A stretch of 64,000 nt of DNA, from assembly GCF_002564045.1 (NCBI RefSeq), contig NZ_PDJK01000001.1:620001-684000 (forward strand). Reading direction: 5' to 3'. Positions 47,853-59,139 of this stretch are shown one piece after another; positions within the stretch are counted from its first letter, which is position 1, and each line of letters starts with the position of its first letter. A program made the position numbers and the translations under genes. Under the pieces are notes generated by a model. The model saw nothing but the letters and a program-made list of their open reading frames with translations, was not told the origin of the DNA and did no database searches. Source of the stretch: Amycolatopsis sulphurea. Its GTDB lineage: Bacteria > Actinomycetota > Actinomycetes > Mycobacteriales > Pseudonocardiaceae.

Positions 47853-49601
47853 ATGGCGACGGTGGCCGAGCAGCTGATCGACGTACTCCGGCAATCCGGC
47901 GTGCGCCGTATCTACGGCGTGGTGGGCGACAGCCTCAATCCGGTGGTCGACGCGGTGCGCCGCTCGGGCGGGCCGGCCCGCGGCGGGATCGACTGGGTGC
48001 ACGTGCGCAACGAGGAGGCCGGCGCGTTCGCCGCCGCGGCCGAGGCCCAGCTCACCGGGCGGCTCGCGGTGTGCGCGGGCAGCTGTGGGCCGGGCAATCT
48101 GCATCTGCTGCAAGGCGTCTACGACGCGCACCGCTCGGGAGCGCCGGTGCTCGCGATCGCCTCGCACATCCCGGCCGCCCAGATCGGCACCGGCTTCTTC
48201 CAGGAAACCCGTCCGCAGCACCTGTTCGCGGAATGCTCCTACTACTGCGAGCTGGTCAGCACGCCCGAGCAGATGCCGCGGCTCGCGCGGATCGCCGTGC
48301 AGAACGCGGTGGGCCGCCGGGGCGCCGCCGTGCTCGTGCTGCCCGGCGACGTCTCCCACGAAACGGCCGCGCACGCCACCGGCGAGTCGGCCTCGCTCGG
48401 CAGCCCGCCCGCGATGCTGCCCGCCGAAGACGACGTGGCCCGCCTGGCCGAGCGGATCGACCGCGCGGAGAAGGTGATGATCATGGCCGGCGCGGGCTGC
48501 CGCGACGCGCATGCGGACGTTCTCGCGCTGGCGGGCACGGTCGGCGCTCCGGTCGGGCATTCGTTGCGGGGCAAGGAGTTCGTGCAGTACGACAATCCGT
48601 TCGACGTGGGCATGAGCGGGCTGCTCGGGTACGGCGCCTGCTACCAGGCGATGCACGAGGCGGACCTGGTCCTGTTACTGGGCACCGATTTCCCGTACGA
48701 CACGTTCCTGCCGCAGCGCAACACCGTGCAGGTGGACATCGACGCGGCGCGGATCGGCCGCCGCACGGTGCTGGAGTTCGGCGTGCAGGGCGACGTCGGC
48801 GCCACCATCCGCGCGGTGCTGCCGAAACTGCGCGGCCGCGAGGACCGCTCGTTCCTGCACGACATGCTGCGCAAGCACGAACGCAGCCTGCAGCGGGTGG
48901 TCGACGCCTACACCACGGACGTTTCGCAGCACGTGCCGCTGCACCCGGAGTACGTCGCCGACGTGCTCGACGAGGAGGCCGCCGCCGACGCGGTGTTCAC
49001 TGTGGACACCGGGATGTGCAACGTCTGGGCGGCCCGGTACGTCTCCCCGAATGGGCACCGGCGGATCCTCGGTTCGTTCGTGCACGGCAGCATGGCCAAC
49101 GCGCTGCCCCACGCGATCGGCGCGCAGTCGGCCGCCCCCGGCCGCCAGGTGATCGCGATGTGCGGCGACGGCGGCCTGGCCATGCTGCTGGGCGAGCTGC
49201 TCACCCTCAAGACCCACGGCCTGCCGGTGAAAGTCGTGGTGTTCAACAACTCCTCGCTCGGCATGGTGAAGCTGGAGATGCTCGTGGACGGCCTGCCGGA
49301 GTTCGGCACCGACCACGACCGGGTGGACTTCGCCGCCCTCGCCCGCGCGGCCGGCCTGCACGCCCGCCGGATCGAGGATCCGGCCGACGTCCGCGACGGG
49401 ATCCGCGAAATCCTCGCCTGCGACGGCCCGGCGCTGCTCGACGTGGTCACCGACCCGAACGCCCTGTCCATCCCGCCGAGCATCACCGCCGCGCAGGTCC
49501 GCGGTTTCGCCCTCGCCGCGAGCAAGACGGTCCTCGGCGGCGGGGTGGGCAAGATGCTGACCCTGGCGAAGTCCAACCTGCGCAACATCCCACGGCCGTG
49601 A
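47853..49601 (+). CDS. poxB: Thiamine-diphosphate enzyme, pyruvate dehydrogenase (quinone) PoxB-like
   Basis: A 582-aa ThDP-dependent enzyme. The N-terminal PYR domain has YGVVGDSLNPVVDAVRR and VRNEEAGAFAAAAEAQLTGR with the cofactor-activating Glu, followed by GSCGPGNLHLLQGVYDA. The central domain binds FAD in relatives. The PP domain carries MCGDGGLAMLLGELL and VVFNNSSLGMVK, the GDG...NN thiamine diphosphate motif. PoxB oxidises pyruvate to acetate and CO2, passing electrons to menaquinone or ubiquinone. The ATG at 47853 is preferred over upstream extensions across the operator. Confidence 0.9.
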   Translation: MATVAEQLIDVLRQSGVRRIYGVVGDSLNPVVDAVRRSGGPARGGIDWVHVRNEEAGAFAAAAEAQLTGRLAVCAGSCGPGNLHLLQGVYDAHRSGAPVLAIASHIPAAQIGTGFFQETRPQHLFAECSYYCELVSTPEQMPRLARIAVQNAVGRRGAAVLVLPGDVSHETAAHATGESASLGSPPAMLPAEDDVARLAERIDRAEKVMIMAGAGCRDAHADVLALAGTVGAPVGHSLRGKEFVQYDNPFDVGMSGLLGYGACYQAMHEADLVLLLGTDFPYDTFLPQRNTVQVDIDAARIGRRTVLEFGVQGDVGATIRAVLPKLRGREDRSFLHDMLRKHERSLQRVVDAYTTDVSQHVPLHPEYVADVLDEEAAADAVFTVDTGMCNVWAARYVSPNGHRRILGSFVHGSMANALPHAIGAQSAAPGRQVIAMCGDGGLAMLLGELLTLKTHGLPVKVVVFNNSSLGMVKLEMLVDGLPEFGTDHDRVDFAALARAAGLHARRIEDPADVRDGIREILACDGPALLDVVTDPNALSIPPSITAAQVRGFALAASKTVLGGGVGKMLTLAKSNLRNIPRP

Positions 49602-49876
49602 GCTGCCGAGGGACCCTGCGGCTCGGGCGGAGGCGGCTTGGCGGGGGAGATCCGGCTGGAGCGGGTGGCTCGACCGTGGGTGGTGGTGCGGTCTGGACCA
49701 CCGCGTCGTCACCGGCGCGTGCGACGGGACCGCGCCGGGTGACACGACCGTTCGGGCTCATTCGGGGCGGGCTTGGGTGCGTGTTCGGGCAGATCTCGCA
49801 CCGTCCGCTGTGACCTGCGCGGACGCGCTGGAAGAGTCGGCCACGCCCATCCGGACAACCCCGAGGAGTGCTACGC

Positions 49877-50128
49877 ATGACCAGTTTGCGCACGATCCGG
49901 TCCGCCGGTCTGCTGGTGGCCGCGTCGGCCGCCATCGCAGTGTCGGCGGCGGGTACCGCCGCCGCGGACGCCTCGCCCCCGCGGATCTACGCCTCGTACG
50001 GCGCCTGTATGTCGGCCGGCAACATCCTTGCCCAGCAAGGACAGGCGCACGTCTTCGCATGTGTCCCGCGGGGAGCGGCCCCGGCCGGCGCACCGCCGAG
50101 CGAGTGGGAGCTGATCATCCGCTCCTGA
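49877..50128 (+). CDS. Small secreted protein
   Basis: An 83-aa protein with a clear signal peptide (MTSLRTIRSAGLLVAASAA then IAVSAAGTAAADA, probable AxA cleavage), leaving about 50 residues with two cysteines (YGACMSAGN and HVFACVPRG) that could form one disulfide. GAGGAG precedes the ATG by 8 nt. No family recognised; similar mini-proteins are common in actinomycetes. Confidence 0.75.
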   Translation: MTSLRTIRSAGLLVAASAAIAVSAAGTAAADASPPRIYASYGACMSAGNILAQQGQAHVFACVPRGAAPAGAPPSEWELIIRS

Positions 50129-50150
50129 TCGGACCCGGCGACCGACCGGA

Positions 50151-50186
50151 CCCGGCGAGGCCCCGCATACCAGGGGCCTCGCCGGG
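50151..50186. terminator. Bidirectional hairpin terminator
   Basis: A 14-bp perfect stem (CCCGGCGAGGCCCC with GGGGCCTCGCCGGG) and an 8-nt loop, between the convergent small secreted protein gene and the ABC transporter. Confidence 0.8.
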
Positions 50187-50193
50187 CCGCGGA

Positions 50194-52200
50194 TCAGTCG
50201 GTCTCGGCCATCGCCTCGGCGAACTGCGCCGCGTACAGCCGGGAGTAGGCCCCGCCGGAGTTCAGCAGGGTCTCGTGGTCGCCCTGCTCCACGATGTGCC
50301 CGTCCTCCATCACCAGGATGACGTCCGCGTCGCGGATGGTGGAGAGCCGGTGCGCGATGACGAAGCTCGTCCGCCCGGCGCGCAGCGAGTTCATCGCCCG
50401 CTGGATGAGCACCTCGGTGCGGGTGTCCACCGAGCTGGTCGCCTCGTCCAGGATCAGGATGGCCGGCTTCGCCAGGAACGCCCTGGCCACCGTGATCAGC
50501 TGCTTCTCGCCCGCGCTCACCGTGTCGCCCTCGTCGTCGAGCACGGTGTCGTAGCCCTCGGGCAGCATGCGCACGAACCGGTCCACATAGGTCGCCTTGG
50601 CCGCCTCGACGATCTCCTCGCGGGTCGCCTCGTCCGCGCCGTAGGCGATGTTCTCCGCGATCGTCCCGCCGAACAGCCAGGCGTCCTGCAGCACCATGCC
50701 GGTCTTGTCGCGCAGCTCCTCGCGGTCCATCTCGCCGATGTCCGCCCCGTCCAGGGTGATCCGGCCGCCGTCGATCTCGTAGAACCGCATCAGCAGGTTC
50801 ACCAGGGTGGTCTTGCCCGCCCCGGTGGGGCCGACGATGGCCACCGTCTGGCCCGGTTCCACGGTCAGCGACAGGTCCTCGATCAGCGGGGTGCCGGGCA
50901 GATAGCGGAACGACACGTGCTCGAACTCGACCCGCCCGCGGACCACCTCCGGATGCGCCGGGTGGGCCGGCTCCGGCTCCTGCTCGTCCGCGTCCAGCAG
51001 CGCGAACACCCGTTCCGCCGAGGCGACCCCGGACTGCAGCAGGTTGGCCATGCTGGCGATCTGCGTGACCGGCTGGCTGAACTGGCGCGAGTACTGGATG
51101 AACGCCTGCACGTCGCCCAGCGACAGGCTGCCCGAGGCCACCCGCAGCGCGCCGATCACCGCGACCAGCGCGTAGTTCAGGTTGCCGAGGAACATCATCG
51201 CCGGCTGGATCGTGCCGGAGATGAACTGCGCCCGGAAACTGGCCCCGTACAGGGTCTCGTTCTGCTCGGCGAAGACCTGCTCGGACTCCGCCCGCCGGCC
51301 GAAGATCCGCACCAGCGAGTGCCCGGTGTACATCTCCTCGATGTGCGCGTTGAGCTTCCCGGTGGTCGCCCACTGCCGGATGAACTGCGGCTGGGCCCGC
51401 TTGCCGATCTTGGCCGCCACGAACACCGAGACCGGCACGGTCAGCAGCGCGATCAGCGCGAGCAGCGGCGAGATCAGCAGCATCATCACCAGCACACCGA
51501 TCACGGTGAACAACGACGTGACGATCTGCGACAACGTCTGCTGCAGCGACTGCGCCAGGTTGTCGATGTCGTTGGTGACCCGGCTCAGCACCTCGCCGCG
51601 CGGCTGGCGGTCGAAGTAGCGCAGCGGCAGCCGCGCGAACTTCTCCTCGATGTCCTGGCGCAGCCGGAACACCGCCTGCTGCACCAGGCTCGTGGTCAGC
51701 CGGGCCTGGACCAGGCCGAGGAACGACCCGATCACGTACAGCGCCAGCACGATCGCCAGCACTCGCCCGACCGAGCTGAAGTCGACGCCCTGCCCGGGTA
51801 TCAGATCGACCCGGCCGAGGATGTCGGCGAGCGTGGTGTCGCCCCGTGCCCGCAGCCCGTCGACGATCGCGTCCTTCGGCGTGCCTGAGGGCAGCGACCG
51901 GCCGAGCACCCCGGCGAAGATCAGGTCGGTGGCCTCCGCGAGCACCTTCGGCCCGATCACCGTCAGCGCGACGCTCGCCGCGCCGAACACGAGCACGCCC
52001 AGCAACGCGGCCCGCTGCGGCTTCAGCAGGCGCAACAACCGGCCGAGCGAACCACGGAAGTCGAGTGCCTTTTCCGGCGGCATCGACCCGGCCATGAACC
52101 GCCCGGGACCGGGACCCGCGGGGGCCGGGCGGTTCTGCATGCGCTCCGCCGCGGCCCGTTCCCCGGTCTCGGTGGCGACGGTGCTCCTCTCCTCGCTCAT
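50194..52200 (-). CDS. ABC exporter half-transporter, catalytic-type subunit
   Basis: A 668-aa fused membrane and nucleotide-binding protein. Six transmembrane helices lie in about residues 60-350 (ALLGVLVFGAASVALTVIG, LAIVLALYVIGSFLGLVQA). The NBD has Walker A GPTGAGKTT, signature VSAGEKQ, Walker B ILILDEATSSVD with catalytic Glu, and H-loop IAHRLSTIRD. The N-terminal 45 residues are a Pro/Arg-rich tail. Its ATG overlaps the stop of the upstream half-transporter, so the two form a heterodimer likely exporting drugs or lipids. Confidence 0.95.
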   Translation of the reverse strand: MSEERSTVATETGERAAAERMQNRPAPAGPGPGRFMAGSMPPEKALDFRGSLGRLLRLLKPQRAALLGVLVFGAASVALTVIGPKVLAEATDLIFAGVLGRSLPSGTPKDAIVDGLRARGDTTLADILGRVDLIPGQGVDFSSVGRVLAIVLALYVIGSFLGLVQARLTTSLVQQAVFRLRQDIEEKFARLPLRYFDRQPRGEVLSRVTNDIDNLAQSLQQTLSQIVTSLFTVIGVLVMMLLISPLLALIALLTVPVSVFVAAKIGKRAQPQFIRQWATTGKLNAHIEEMYTGHSLVRIFGRRAESEQVFAEQNETLYGASFRAQFISGTIQPAMMFLGNLNYALVAVIGALRVASGSLSLGDVQAFIQYSRQFSQPVTQIASMANLLQSGVASAERVFALLDADEQEPEPAHPAHPEVVRGRVEFEHVSFRYLPGTPLIEDLSLTVEPGQTVAIVGPTGAGKTTLVNLLMRFYEIDGGRITLDGADIGEMDREELRDKTGMVLQDAWLFGGTIAENIAYGADEATREEIVEAAKATYVDRFVRMLPEGYDTVLDDEGDTVSAGEKQLITVARAFLAKPAILILDEATSSVDTRTEVLIQRAMNSLRAGRTSFVIAHRLSTIRDADVILVMEDGHIVEQGDHETLLNSGGAYSRLYAAQFAEAMAETD

Positions 52201-53930
52201 GCGGCCTCCTGCTCAGTCAGCTGCGACAGCACGATCTCCCGATACGTTTCGTTGCCCTCCATCAGTTCGCGGTGCGTCCCGGTGCCGACGACGCGGCCGT
52301 CGTCGAGCACGATGATCCGGTCCGCGCCGCGGATCGTGCTGACCCGCTGGGCCACGATGACCACGGTGGCGTCCCGGGTCTCGGCGGCCAGCGCGCGGCG
52401 CAGGGCCGCGTCGGTCGCGTAGTCCAGCGCGCTGAACGAGTCGTCGAACAGGTAGATCTCCGGCCGGTGCACCAGCATCCGCGCGATCGCGAGCCGCTGG
52501 CGCTGGCCGCCGGAGACGTTCGTGCCGCCCTGGGCGATGGGGGAGTCGAGGCCCGCGTCCATCTTCTGCACGAAGTCCTTGCCCTGCGCGACCTCCAGCG
52601 CGTGCCAGAGCTGCTCGTCGGTGGCGTCCGGATTGCCGTAGCGCAGGTTGCTCGCGACCGTCCCGGAGAACAGATACGGCTTCTGCGGCACCATGCCCAC
52701 GGTCGCGGCCAGCACCGCCGGGTCCAGCCGGCGCACGTCCACCCCGTCCACCCGGACCTCGCCGGTGGTGGTGTCCATCAGCCGCGGGATCAGGTTGAGC
52801 AGCGTGGTCTTCCCGCTGCCGGTACTGCCGATCACCGCGGTCGTCTCGCCGGGCCGCGCCAGCAGGCTCACGTCCTGCAGCACCGGCTTCTCCGCGCCGG
52901 GGTAGCAGAACCCGGCGCCGGTCAGCTCCAGCTGCCCGTGCACGGTGCCGGGGGAGACCGGTTCGGCAGGCGGGAGGACGCTGGGCTCGGTGTCGAGCAC
53001 CTCGCTGATCCGCTCCGCGCTGACCTCGGCGCGGGGCACCATCATGAACATGAAGGTGGCCATCATGACCGACATCAGGATCTGCAGCAGGTAGCTCAGG
53101 AACGCGGTGAGCGCACCGATCTGCATCTGCCCGCCGTCGATCCGGTGCCCGCCGAACCACATCACCGCGACCGTGGACACGTTCATCACCAGCATCACGG
53201 TGGGGAACATCAGCGCCATCAGCCGGCCGACCCGCAGCGAGACGGTGAGCAGCTCGTCGTTGGCCTCGCCGAAGCGGGCCCGCTCGTGCCGGTCGCGCAC
53301 GAACGCCCGGATCACCCGGATGCCCATGATCTGCTCGCGCAGCACCTGGTTGATCCGGTCGATCCGGGTCTGCATGAGCCGGAACGCCGGGCGCATCCGG
53401 GACACGATGAGACCCACCGCGATCGCCAGCACCGGCACGATGACCAGCAGCAGCAGCGACAGCGGGCCGTCCTGGCCGATCGCCAGCACGATGCCGCCGA
53501 CGCACATGATCGGCGCGGACACCATCAGGGTCAGCGTCATCAGCACCAGCATCTGGATCTGCTGGACGTCGTTGGTGGTCCGGGTGATCAGCGACGGGGT
53601 GCCGAACTGGCCGACCTCCCGGGCGGAGAAGTCCTGCACCCGGTGGAACACCGCGGCGCGTACGTCGCGCCCGACCCCCATCGCGGTGCGCGCACCGTAG
53701 TACACCGCGCCGATCGAGCCGGCGATCTGGACCAGCGTGACCAGCAGCATCACGCCGCCGATCCGTAGGATGTACCCGGTGTCCCCCTTCACCAGGCCGT
53801 CGTCGACGATGTCCGCGTTGAGCGTCGGCAGATACAGCGCGGCGATGGTCTGCGCCAGCTGCAGCACGACGACGAGCCACAAGGTGGCTTGATAAGGGCG
53901 CAGATGTCTGCGCAGCAATCTGACCAGCAC
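52197..53930 (-). CDS. ABC exporter half-transporter, degenerate-site subunit
   Basis: A 577-aa partner exporter. The GTG (VLVRLLRRHLRPYQ) after GGGGGAA is the likely start; upstream frame overlaps TetR. The NBD has Walker A GSTGSGKTT, signature VSGGQRQ, Walker B YLFDDSFSALD (Asp instead of catalytic Glu) and AQRVSTIRG (Gln replacing the H-loop His). Such loss at one site is typical of heterodimeric exporters such as TM287/288, BmrCD and LmrCD. It is 49 nt downstream of the TetR gene and probably under its control. Confidence 0.93.
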   Translation of the reverse strand: MLVRLLRRHLRPYQATLWLVVVLQLAQTIAALYLPTLNADIVDDGLVKGDTGYILRIGGVMLLVTLVQIAGSIGAVYYGARTAMGVGRDVRAAVFHRVQDFSAREVGQFGTPSLITRTTNDVQQIQMLVLMTLTLMVSAPIMCVGGIVLAIGQDGPLSLLLLVIVPVLAIAVGLIVSRMRPAFRLMQTRIDRINQVLREQIMGIRVIRAFVRDRHERARFGEANDELLTVSLRVGRLMALMFPTVMLVMNVSTVAVMWFGGHRIDGGQMQIGALTAFLSYLLQILMSVMMATFMFMMVPRAEVSAERISEVLDTEPSVLPPAEPVSPGTVHGQLELTGAGFCYPGAEKPVLQDVSLLARPGETTAVIGSTGSGKTTLLNLIPRLMDTTTGEVRVDGVDVRRLDPAVLAATVGMVPQKPYLFSGTVASNLRYGNPDATDEQLWHALEVAQGKDFVQKMDAGLDSPIAQGGTNVSGGQRQRLAIARMLVHRPEIYLFDDSFSALDYATDAALRRALAAETRDATVVIVAQRVSTIRGADRIIVLDDGRVVGTGTHRELMEGNETYREIVLSQLTEQEAA

Positions 53931-53979
53931 GGTCGTGGTTCCCCCAACATCTGTGGTGGTTCGGGTCGGTTCGGGTGGA

Positions 53980-54633
53980 TCAGGACGCCTGCACGGCACG
54001 CTCCTGCGGGGTGGAGCGGGCCGCCAGGGCGGTGAGGTCCGGCATGCCCGCCTGCGCCTGCCGCAGCAGCTCGGCGAACACCGGCATGTTCCCCTCTTCG
54101 GTGTCCGAGCCCAGCCAGCTGTCGAAGGCGACGCGGGACGCAACCTGCACGATGCCCGCCATCATCCGCGCGTGCAACGGATTTGCGTCTTCTCCGGCGC
54201 GTTCGGCGATCGCCTCGGCGAGCACCCGCTCGACCTTGGCGTGCGAGCGGAGCATTTCGCCGAACAGGGCGGGGTGGCCGAGCATCTCGCGGAACCGCCG
54301 GACCTCCTCGCGGGTCGGGCCGCCCTGCTCGGCCTGCTGCTCCGCCAACGCGGTGAGCACCGCCTCCCACAGCGGCTCGTGCGCCGGCCGGGCCAGGAGT
54401 GCCTCTCGCAGGCGCTCCTGCTGCTCGACGATGAACGAGCAGACCGCTTCCTCCTTGCTCGAGAAGTAGTTGTTGAACGTCCGCGGGGACACGCCCACCT
54501 CGCTCGCGATGTCCTCCACCCGCACCTGGTCGGCGCCGCGTTCGAGGGTGAGCCGCAGCGCCGCCTCGGCGAGCGCACGGCGGGCCGCCTGCTTCTTGCG
54601 TTCACGCAGGCCGGGTCGCGAAGGGGAGGACAC
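53980..54633 (-). CDS. TetR-family repressor of the ABC exporter
   Basis: A 217-aa TetR regulator. The N-terminal HTH is RRALAEAALRLTLERGADQV, then VEDIASEVGVSPRTFNNYFSS. The C-terminal ligand domain is all-helical. It precedes and is codirectional with the two exporter genes, the usual layout for drug-responsive control. A direct repeat GCGGNNCGCGAA occurs twice upstream (about 54659-54692), near its own promoter, and could be the operator, but this is weak. Confidence 0.9.
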   Translation of the reverse strand: MSSPSRPGLRERKKQAARRALAEAALRLTLERGADQVRVEDIASEVGVSPRTFNNYFSSKEEAVCSFIVEQQERLREALLARPAHEPLWEAVLTALAEQQAEQGGPTREEVRRFREMLGHPALFGEMLRSHAKVERVLAEAIAERAGEDANPLHARMMAGIVQVASRVAFDSWLGSDTEEGNMPVFAELLRQAQAGMPDLTALAARSTPQERAVQAS

Positions 54634-54847
54634 GACCGCGAGGGTAGCAAGAAAAATTGCGGGGCGCGAAGAATTATGCGGTCCGCGAAACTTTGTCCTC
54701 GATTCTGCTCACTCAGGGTCACCGATGCGCGGTTCTCCGGTGCGCCGGGTGGGTTCGCGAGGTGCGCGGACTGTCGCACCGGGACGATCCCGGCTACGGT
54801 TGTTACCGAGCGTGAGTACGTATCGGCGACCGGTGGAGGTGCGCGGC

Positions 54848-55726
54848 ATGCGGTCGATGTGGAAGGGCTCGGTCTCGTTCGGGCTGGTCAACATCCCGAT
54901 CCAGCTGTACGCGGCCACCGAGAACAAGAACGTGTCGCTGCGGCAGGTGCACGTCGCCGACGGCGGGCGGATCCAGTACAAGCGGTTCTGCACTGTCGAC
55001 GGCGAGGAGGTGCCCTACGCCGAGATCGCCAAGGGCTACGAGCTGCCGGACGGCGAGATGGTGGTGCTCACCGACGCCGACCTCGCCGAGCTGCCGCTGC
55101 CCACCCAGCACGCGATCGACGTGCTGGAGTTCGTGCCGCTGGAGTCGATCGACCCGATCCGCTTCGACCGCACGTACTACCTGGAGCCGCAGAAGAACGC
55201 AGTGAAGCCGTACGTGGTGCTTCGTGACGCATTGCACAAGGCGGGCCACGTGGCGATCGCGAAGGTCGCCGTACGCCAGCGAGAGAGCCTCGCCCTGCTT
55301 CGCGTGGTGGACGACGTGCTGGTGATGACCACGATGCTGTGGGCGGACGAGGTGCGTACGCCGGACTTCGGCTTCCTGCGGGAGGACCCGCCCCAGGTGC
55401 GCCCGCAGGAGCTGACCATGGCCGGCTCGCTGATCGATTCGCTGTCCGAGCCGGTGTTCGAGCCGGACAAGTACTCCGACAGCTACCGCGAGGCACTGGA
55501 ATCGATGATCGAGACGAAGGCGGGCGGCGGGGAGACGGCCCGCCCGGCGACGCAGGGGGAGAAGGCCGAGGTGGTCGACCTCATGGCGGCCCTGGAGGCG
55601 AGCGTCTCGGCGGCGAAGAAGTCCCGTGGCCCGGCGAAATCGGGCAAGACGGGAGCCTCCGGCGAGAGCGGCGAAAGGACCCGGAAGAAGACGGCGTCCC
55701 GCACGCGGCGGCCGAAGAGCGCCTGA
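54848..55726 (+). CDS. ku: Non-homologous end-joining protein Ku
   Basis: A 292-aa bacterial Ku that binds DNA ends and recruits LigD. It starts MRSMWKGSVSFGLVNIPIQ, the conserved N-terminus, with VHVADGGRIQYKRFC, DLAELPLPTQHAIDVLEFVP, RTYYLEPQKNAVKPYVVL and ALLRVVDDVLVMTTMLWADE. The C-terminal tail is Lys/Arg-rich (KKTASRTRRPKSA), as in Ku proteins that bind DNA non-specifically. No ligD is adjacent. A MITE-like element begins 14 nt after the stop. Confidence 0.96.
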   Translation: MRSMWKGSVSFGLVNIPIQLYAATENKNVSLRQVHVADGGRIQYKRFCTVDGEEVPYAEIAKGYELPDGEMVVLTDADLAELPLPTQHAIDVLEFVPLESIDPIRFDRTYYLEPQKNAVKPYVVLRDALHKAGHVAIAKVAVRQRESLALLRVVDDVLVMTTMLWADEVRTPDFGFLREDPPQVRPQELTMAGSLIDSLSEPVFEPDKYSDSYREALESMIETKAGGGETARPATQGEKAEVVDLMAALEASVSAAKKSRGPAKSGKTGASGESGERTRKKTASRTRRPKSA

Positions 55727-55740
55727 TCGCCCCGCGCCCG

Positions 55741-56026
55741 CTGGGGCCCGGCAAAGTCGGCGTGAGGGGCCCTGCGCAGCCTGCGGAGGGCTGTGAAGGG
55801 GCCCTTCACGGACTCAGAGTCCGTGAAGGGCCCCTTCACAGACCTGAGACAGGTCCGGCGCACACCACGAGGTGGTCGCGCATCTCGAACACGCGCACCT
55901 CGAACACAACCGCATCGCTCGCTGCCAGGCGCAATCGATCGAGAGGGCAGGCACCGCCCATGATGACGCGGCAGCCACGGCTCTCTGCTGATCACAGGCC
56001 CTTCGGCCAACTTTGCCGGGACCCTG
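55741..56026 (-). mobile_element. MITE-like inverted-repeat element, 286 bp
   Basis: Left end CTGGGGCCCGGCAAAGTCGG, right end CCAACTTTGCCGGGACCCTG. The 12-bp direct repeat GCCCCGCGCCCG flanks it exactly (55729-55740 and 56027-56038). The double palindrome is at about 55793-55839. It sits right behind ku and could provide its terminator. Confidence 0.87.
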
Positions 56027-56038
56027 GCCCCGCGCCCG

Positions 56039-56493
56039 CTGGGAGAAGCGGCTCGCGGTTTTGGCGAGGTCGGTGCCTGTGTACGGGTGACTTCGGGGTC
56101 GTGGTGCCCCGGGTATGTGCGTGTGCCGCGCGGATCTGCTGCGGCTGCGGTGCCCGGCGCGGGTGCGGGACTGTCGGTTTTCCTTGCTGCCGCCGGAAAA
56201 ATGCCCGGCTGCGCGTCGGTGTGGCGGGTGATCCGTTGCCGTGGCGGATCAGGCCCCGGCCTGCGGTGTCGCGTCGTCCCGGTCGTCTTCGCCGCATCGG
56301 GTTCGCGACCAGCATCACCCGTCGGTGTGACGGCGATGACCAGGCCGGTCTCCGGGGCGGCCCGAGGGCGGCGCCGACACGCCGGGGGTATGCCGGGCGG
56401 GGCGGGGTGCCGGTGGTACCAAGGAGCCGTCCGGCGCGGGGCGCACCCGGTGAGCGGCCCGGCACGGACGTGACGCGGAAGGCGGCTCGAATC
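56039..56493. other. 455-nt stretch without a supported gene
   Basis: GC-rich DNA between the MITE-like element and the Cys-rich mini-gene. Open frames on both strands lack recognisable motifs. It should contain the promoter of the mini-gene; nothing else stands out. Confidence 0.5.
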
Positions 56494-56706
56494 ATGGAAT
56501 GCGCGTTCTGCACCGACGGCATCGACCATTGTCACGGCACCCTGGTCGTCCATCCGGACGGCGGGTACGCCGAGTGCACCGATCCCTGCTGCGAGGATCT
56601 CGACCGGGTCCGGCACGGACTGATCGTGGACTGTCACGCCGTGGACCCGGCGTGCGGCTGTGTCCCGGCGGCGCTCCCCGCGCCGGTGCTGCGCCGCGCT
56701 TCTTGA
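56494..56706 (+). CDS. Cys/His-rich mini-protein
   Basis: A 70-aa protein starting MECAFCTDGIDHCHGTLV, with further Cys in ECTDPCCEDLD, DCHAVDPACGC: nine Cys and several His. The spacing C-x2-C, C-x-H, C-x3-CC suggests zinc or other metal binding. I do not know a function; similar small proteins seem widespread in Pseudonocardiaceae. A terminator follows about 110 nt downstream. Confidence 0.65.
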   Translation: MECAFCTDGIDHCHGTLVVHPDGGYAECTDPCCEDLDRVRHGLIVDCHAVDPACGCVPAALPAPVLRRAS

Positions 56707-56817
56707 AAGGGTTTCGCGTTACGGGTTTCGTGGCGAAACGCCTGTCAGGTCCGTGATCCTTACCCGATCGTGTGCGCCGCCGTGTACAAGCGGCTTGGCG
56801 GTGTGCTAACACTAACG

Positions 56818-56862
56818 GGGTCCTTCGGCTCTCCCTCCCCCTCGGAGCCGGAGGACCCTTTT
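56818..56862 (+). terminator. Intrinsic terminator with T run
   Basis: A 14-bp stem (GGGTCCTTCGGCTC with GAGCCGGAGGACCC, one mismatch) and 13-nt C/T-rich loop, followed by TTTT. The MITE-like element at 56881 begins 18 nt later. Confidence 0.8.
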
Positions 56863-56880
56863 CGTCCCCCGGCTCCGGCG

Positions 56881-57162
56881 CAGGGTCCCGGCAAAGTTGG
56901 TCGAGGACCGTGATCAGCAGAGTGAGCCGTGGCGGCCGCGTCATCATCGACGGCGCCTGTCTTCGTCGTCGATTGCGCCCGGCAGCGGGCGATGCGGCGG
57001 TGTTCGAGATGCGTGACCACCTCGTGGTGTGTTGCCGGACCGGTTTCGGGTCTGTGAAGGGGCCCTTCACGGACTCTGAGTCTGTGAAGGGCCCCTTCAC
57101 AGACCTTCACGGACCCTCCGCGGGCTGTGCAGGACCCCTCACACCGACTTTGCCGACACCTG
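56881..57162 (+). mobile_element. MITE-like inverted-repeat element, 282 bp
   Basis: Left end CAGGGTCCCGGCAAAGTTGG, right end CCGACTTTGCCGACACCTG. The 12-bp direct repeat CCGGCTCCGGCG flanks it exactly (56869-56880 and 57163-57174). It lies just downstream of the ahcY stop and carries the double palindrome at about 57055-57101. It is closely similar to the copy inside ahcY. Confidence 0.9.
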
Positions 57163-57191
57163 CCGGCTCCGGCGCGGCCTCCTCCGGCGGG

Positions 57192-58960
<1,769 letters not shown>

Positions 58961-59044
58961 CGGTGGTTCCCTTTCCGGGTCCGCGGAAGTACAGGCCAGG
59001 GCAGGAGGCCGCGCGGAATCCGGGGAGCACGAGCACCGGACACG

Positions 59045-59074
59045 AAGGGCGCCTCCTTCGCAGGAGGCGCCCTT
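59045..59074. terminator. Strong hairpin upstream of ahcY
   Basis: A perfect 12-bp stem (AAGGGCGCCTCC with GGAGGCGCCCTT) and a 6-nt loop in the 5' region of the ahcY pseudogene. On the plus strand it is followed by TTTGCTCGG. It could be a terminator for plus-strand transcripts or an attenuator of ahcY; no riboswitch was recognised. Confidence 0.5.
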
Positions 59075-59139
59075 TGCTCGGTTACGCACGAGCCGAGCGT
59101 GGCGGGAAACCCCGTCGCAGCGCCTCTCGGCTCGCGGGC

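Noticed and set aside
49777..51888. 703-codon plus-strand open frame over the ABC exporter
   Set aside because: Antisense to a clear ABC transporter gene, with His/Gln/Arg-rich shadow composition.
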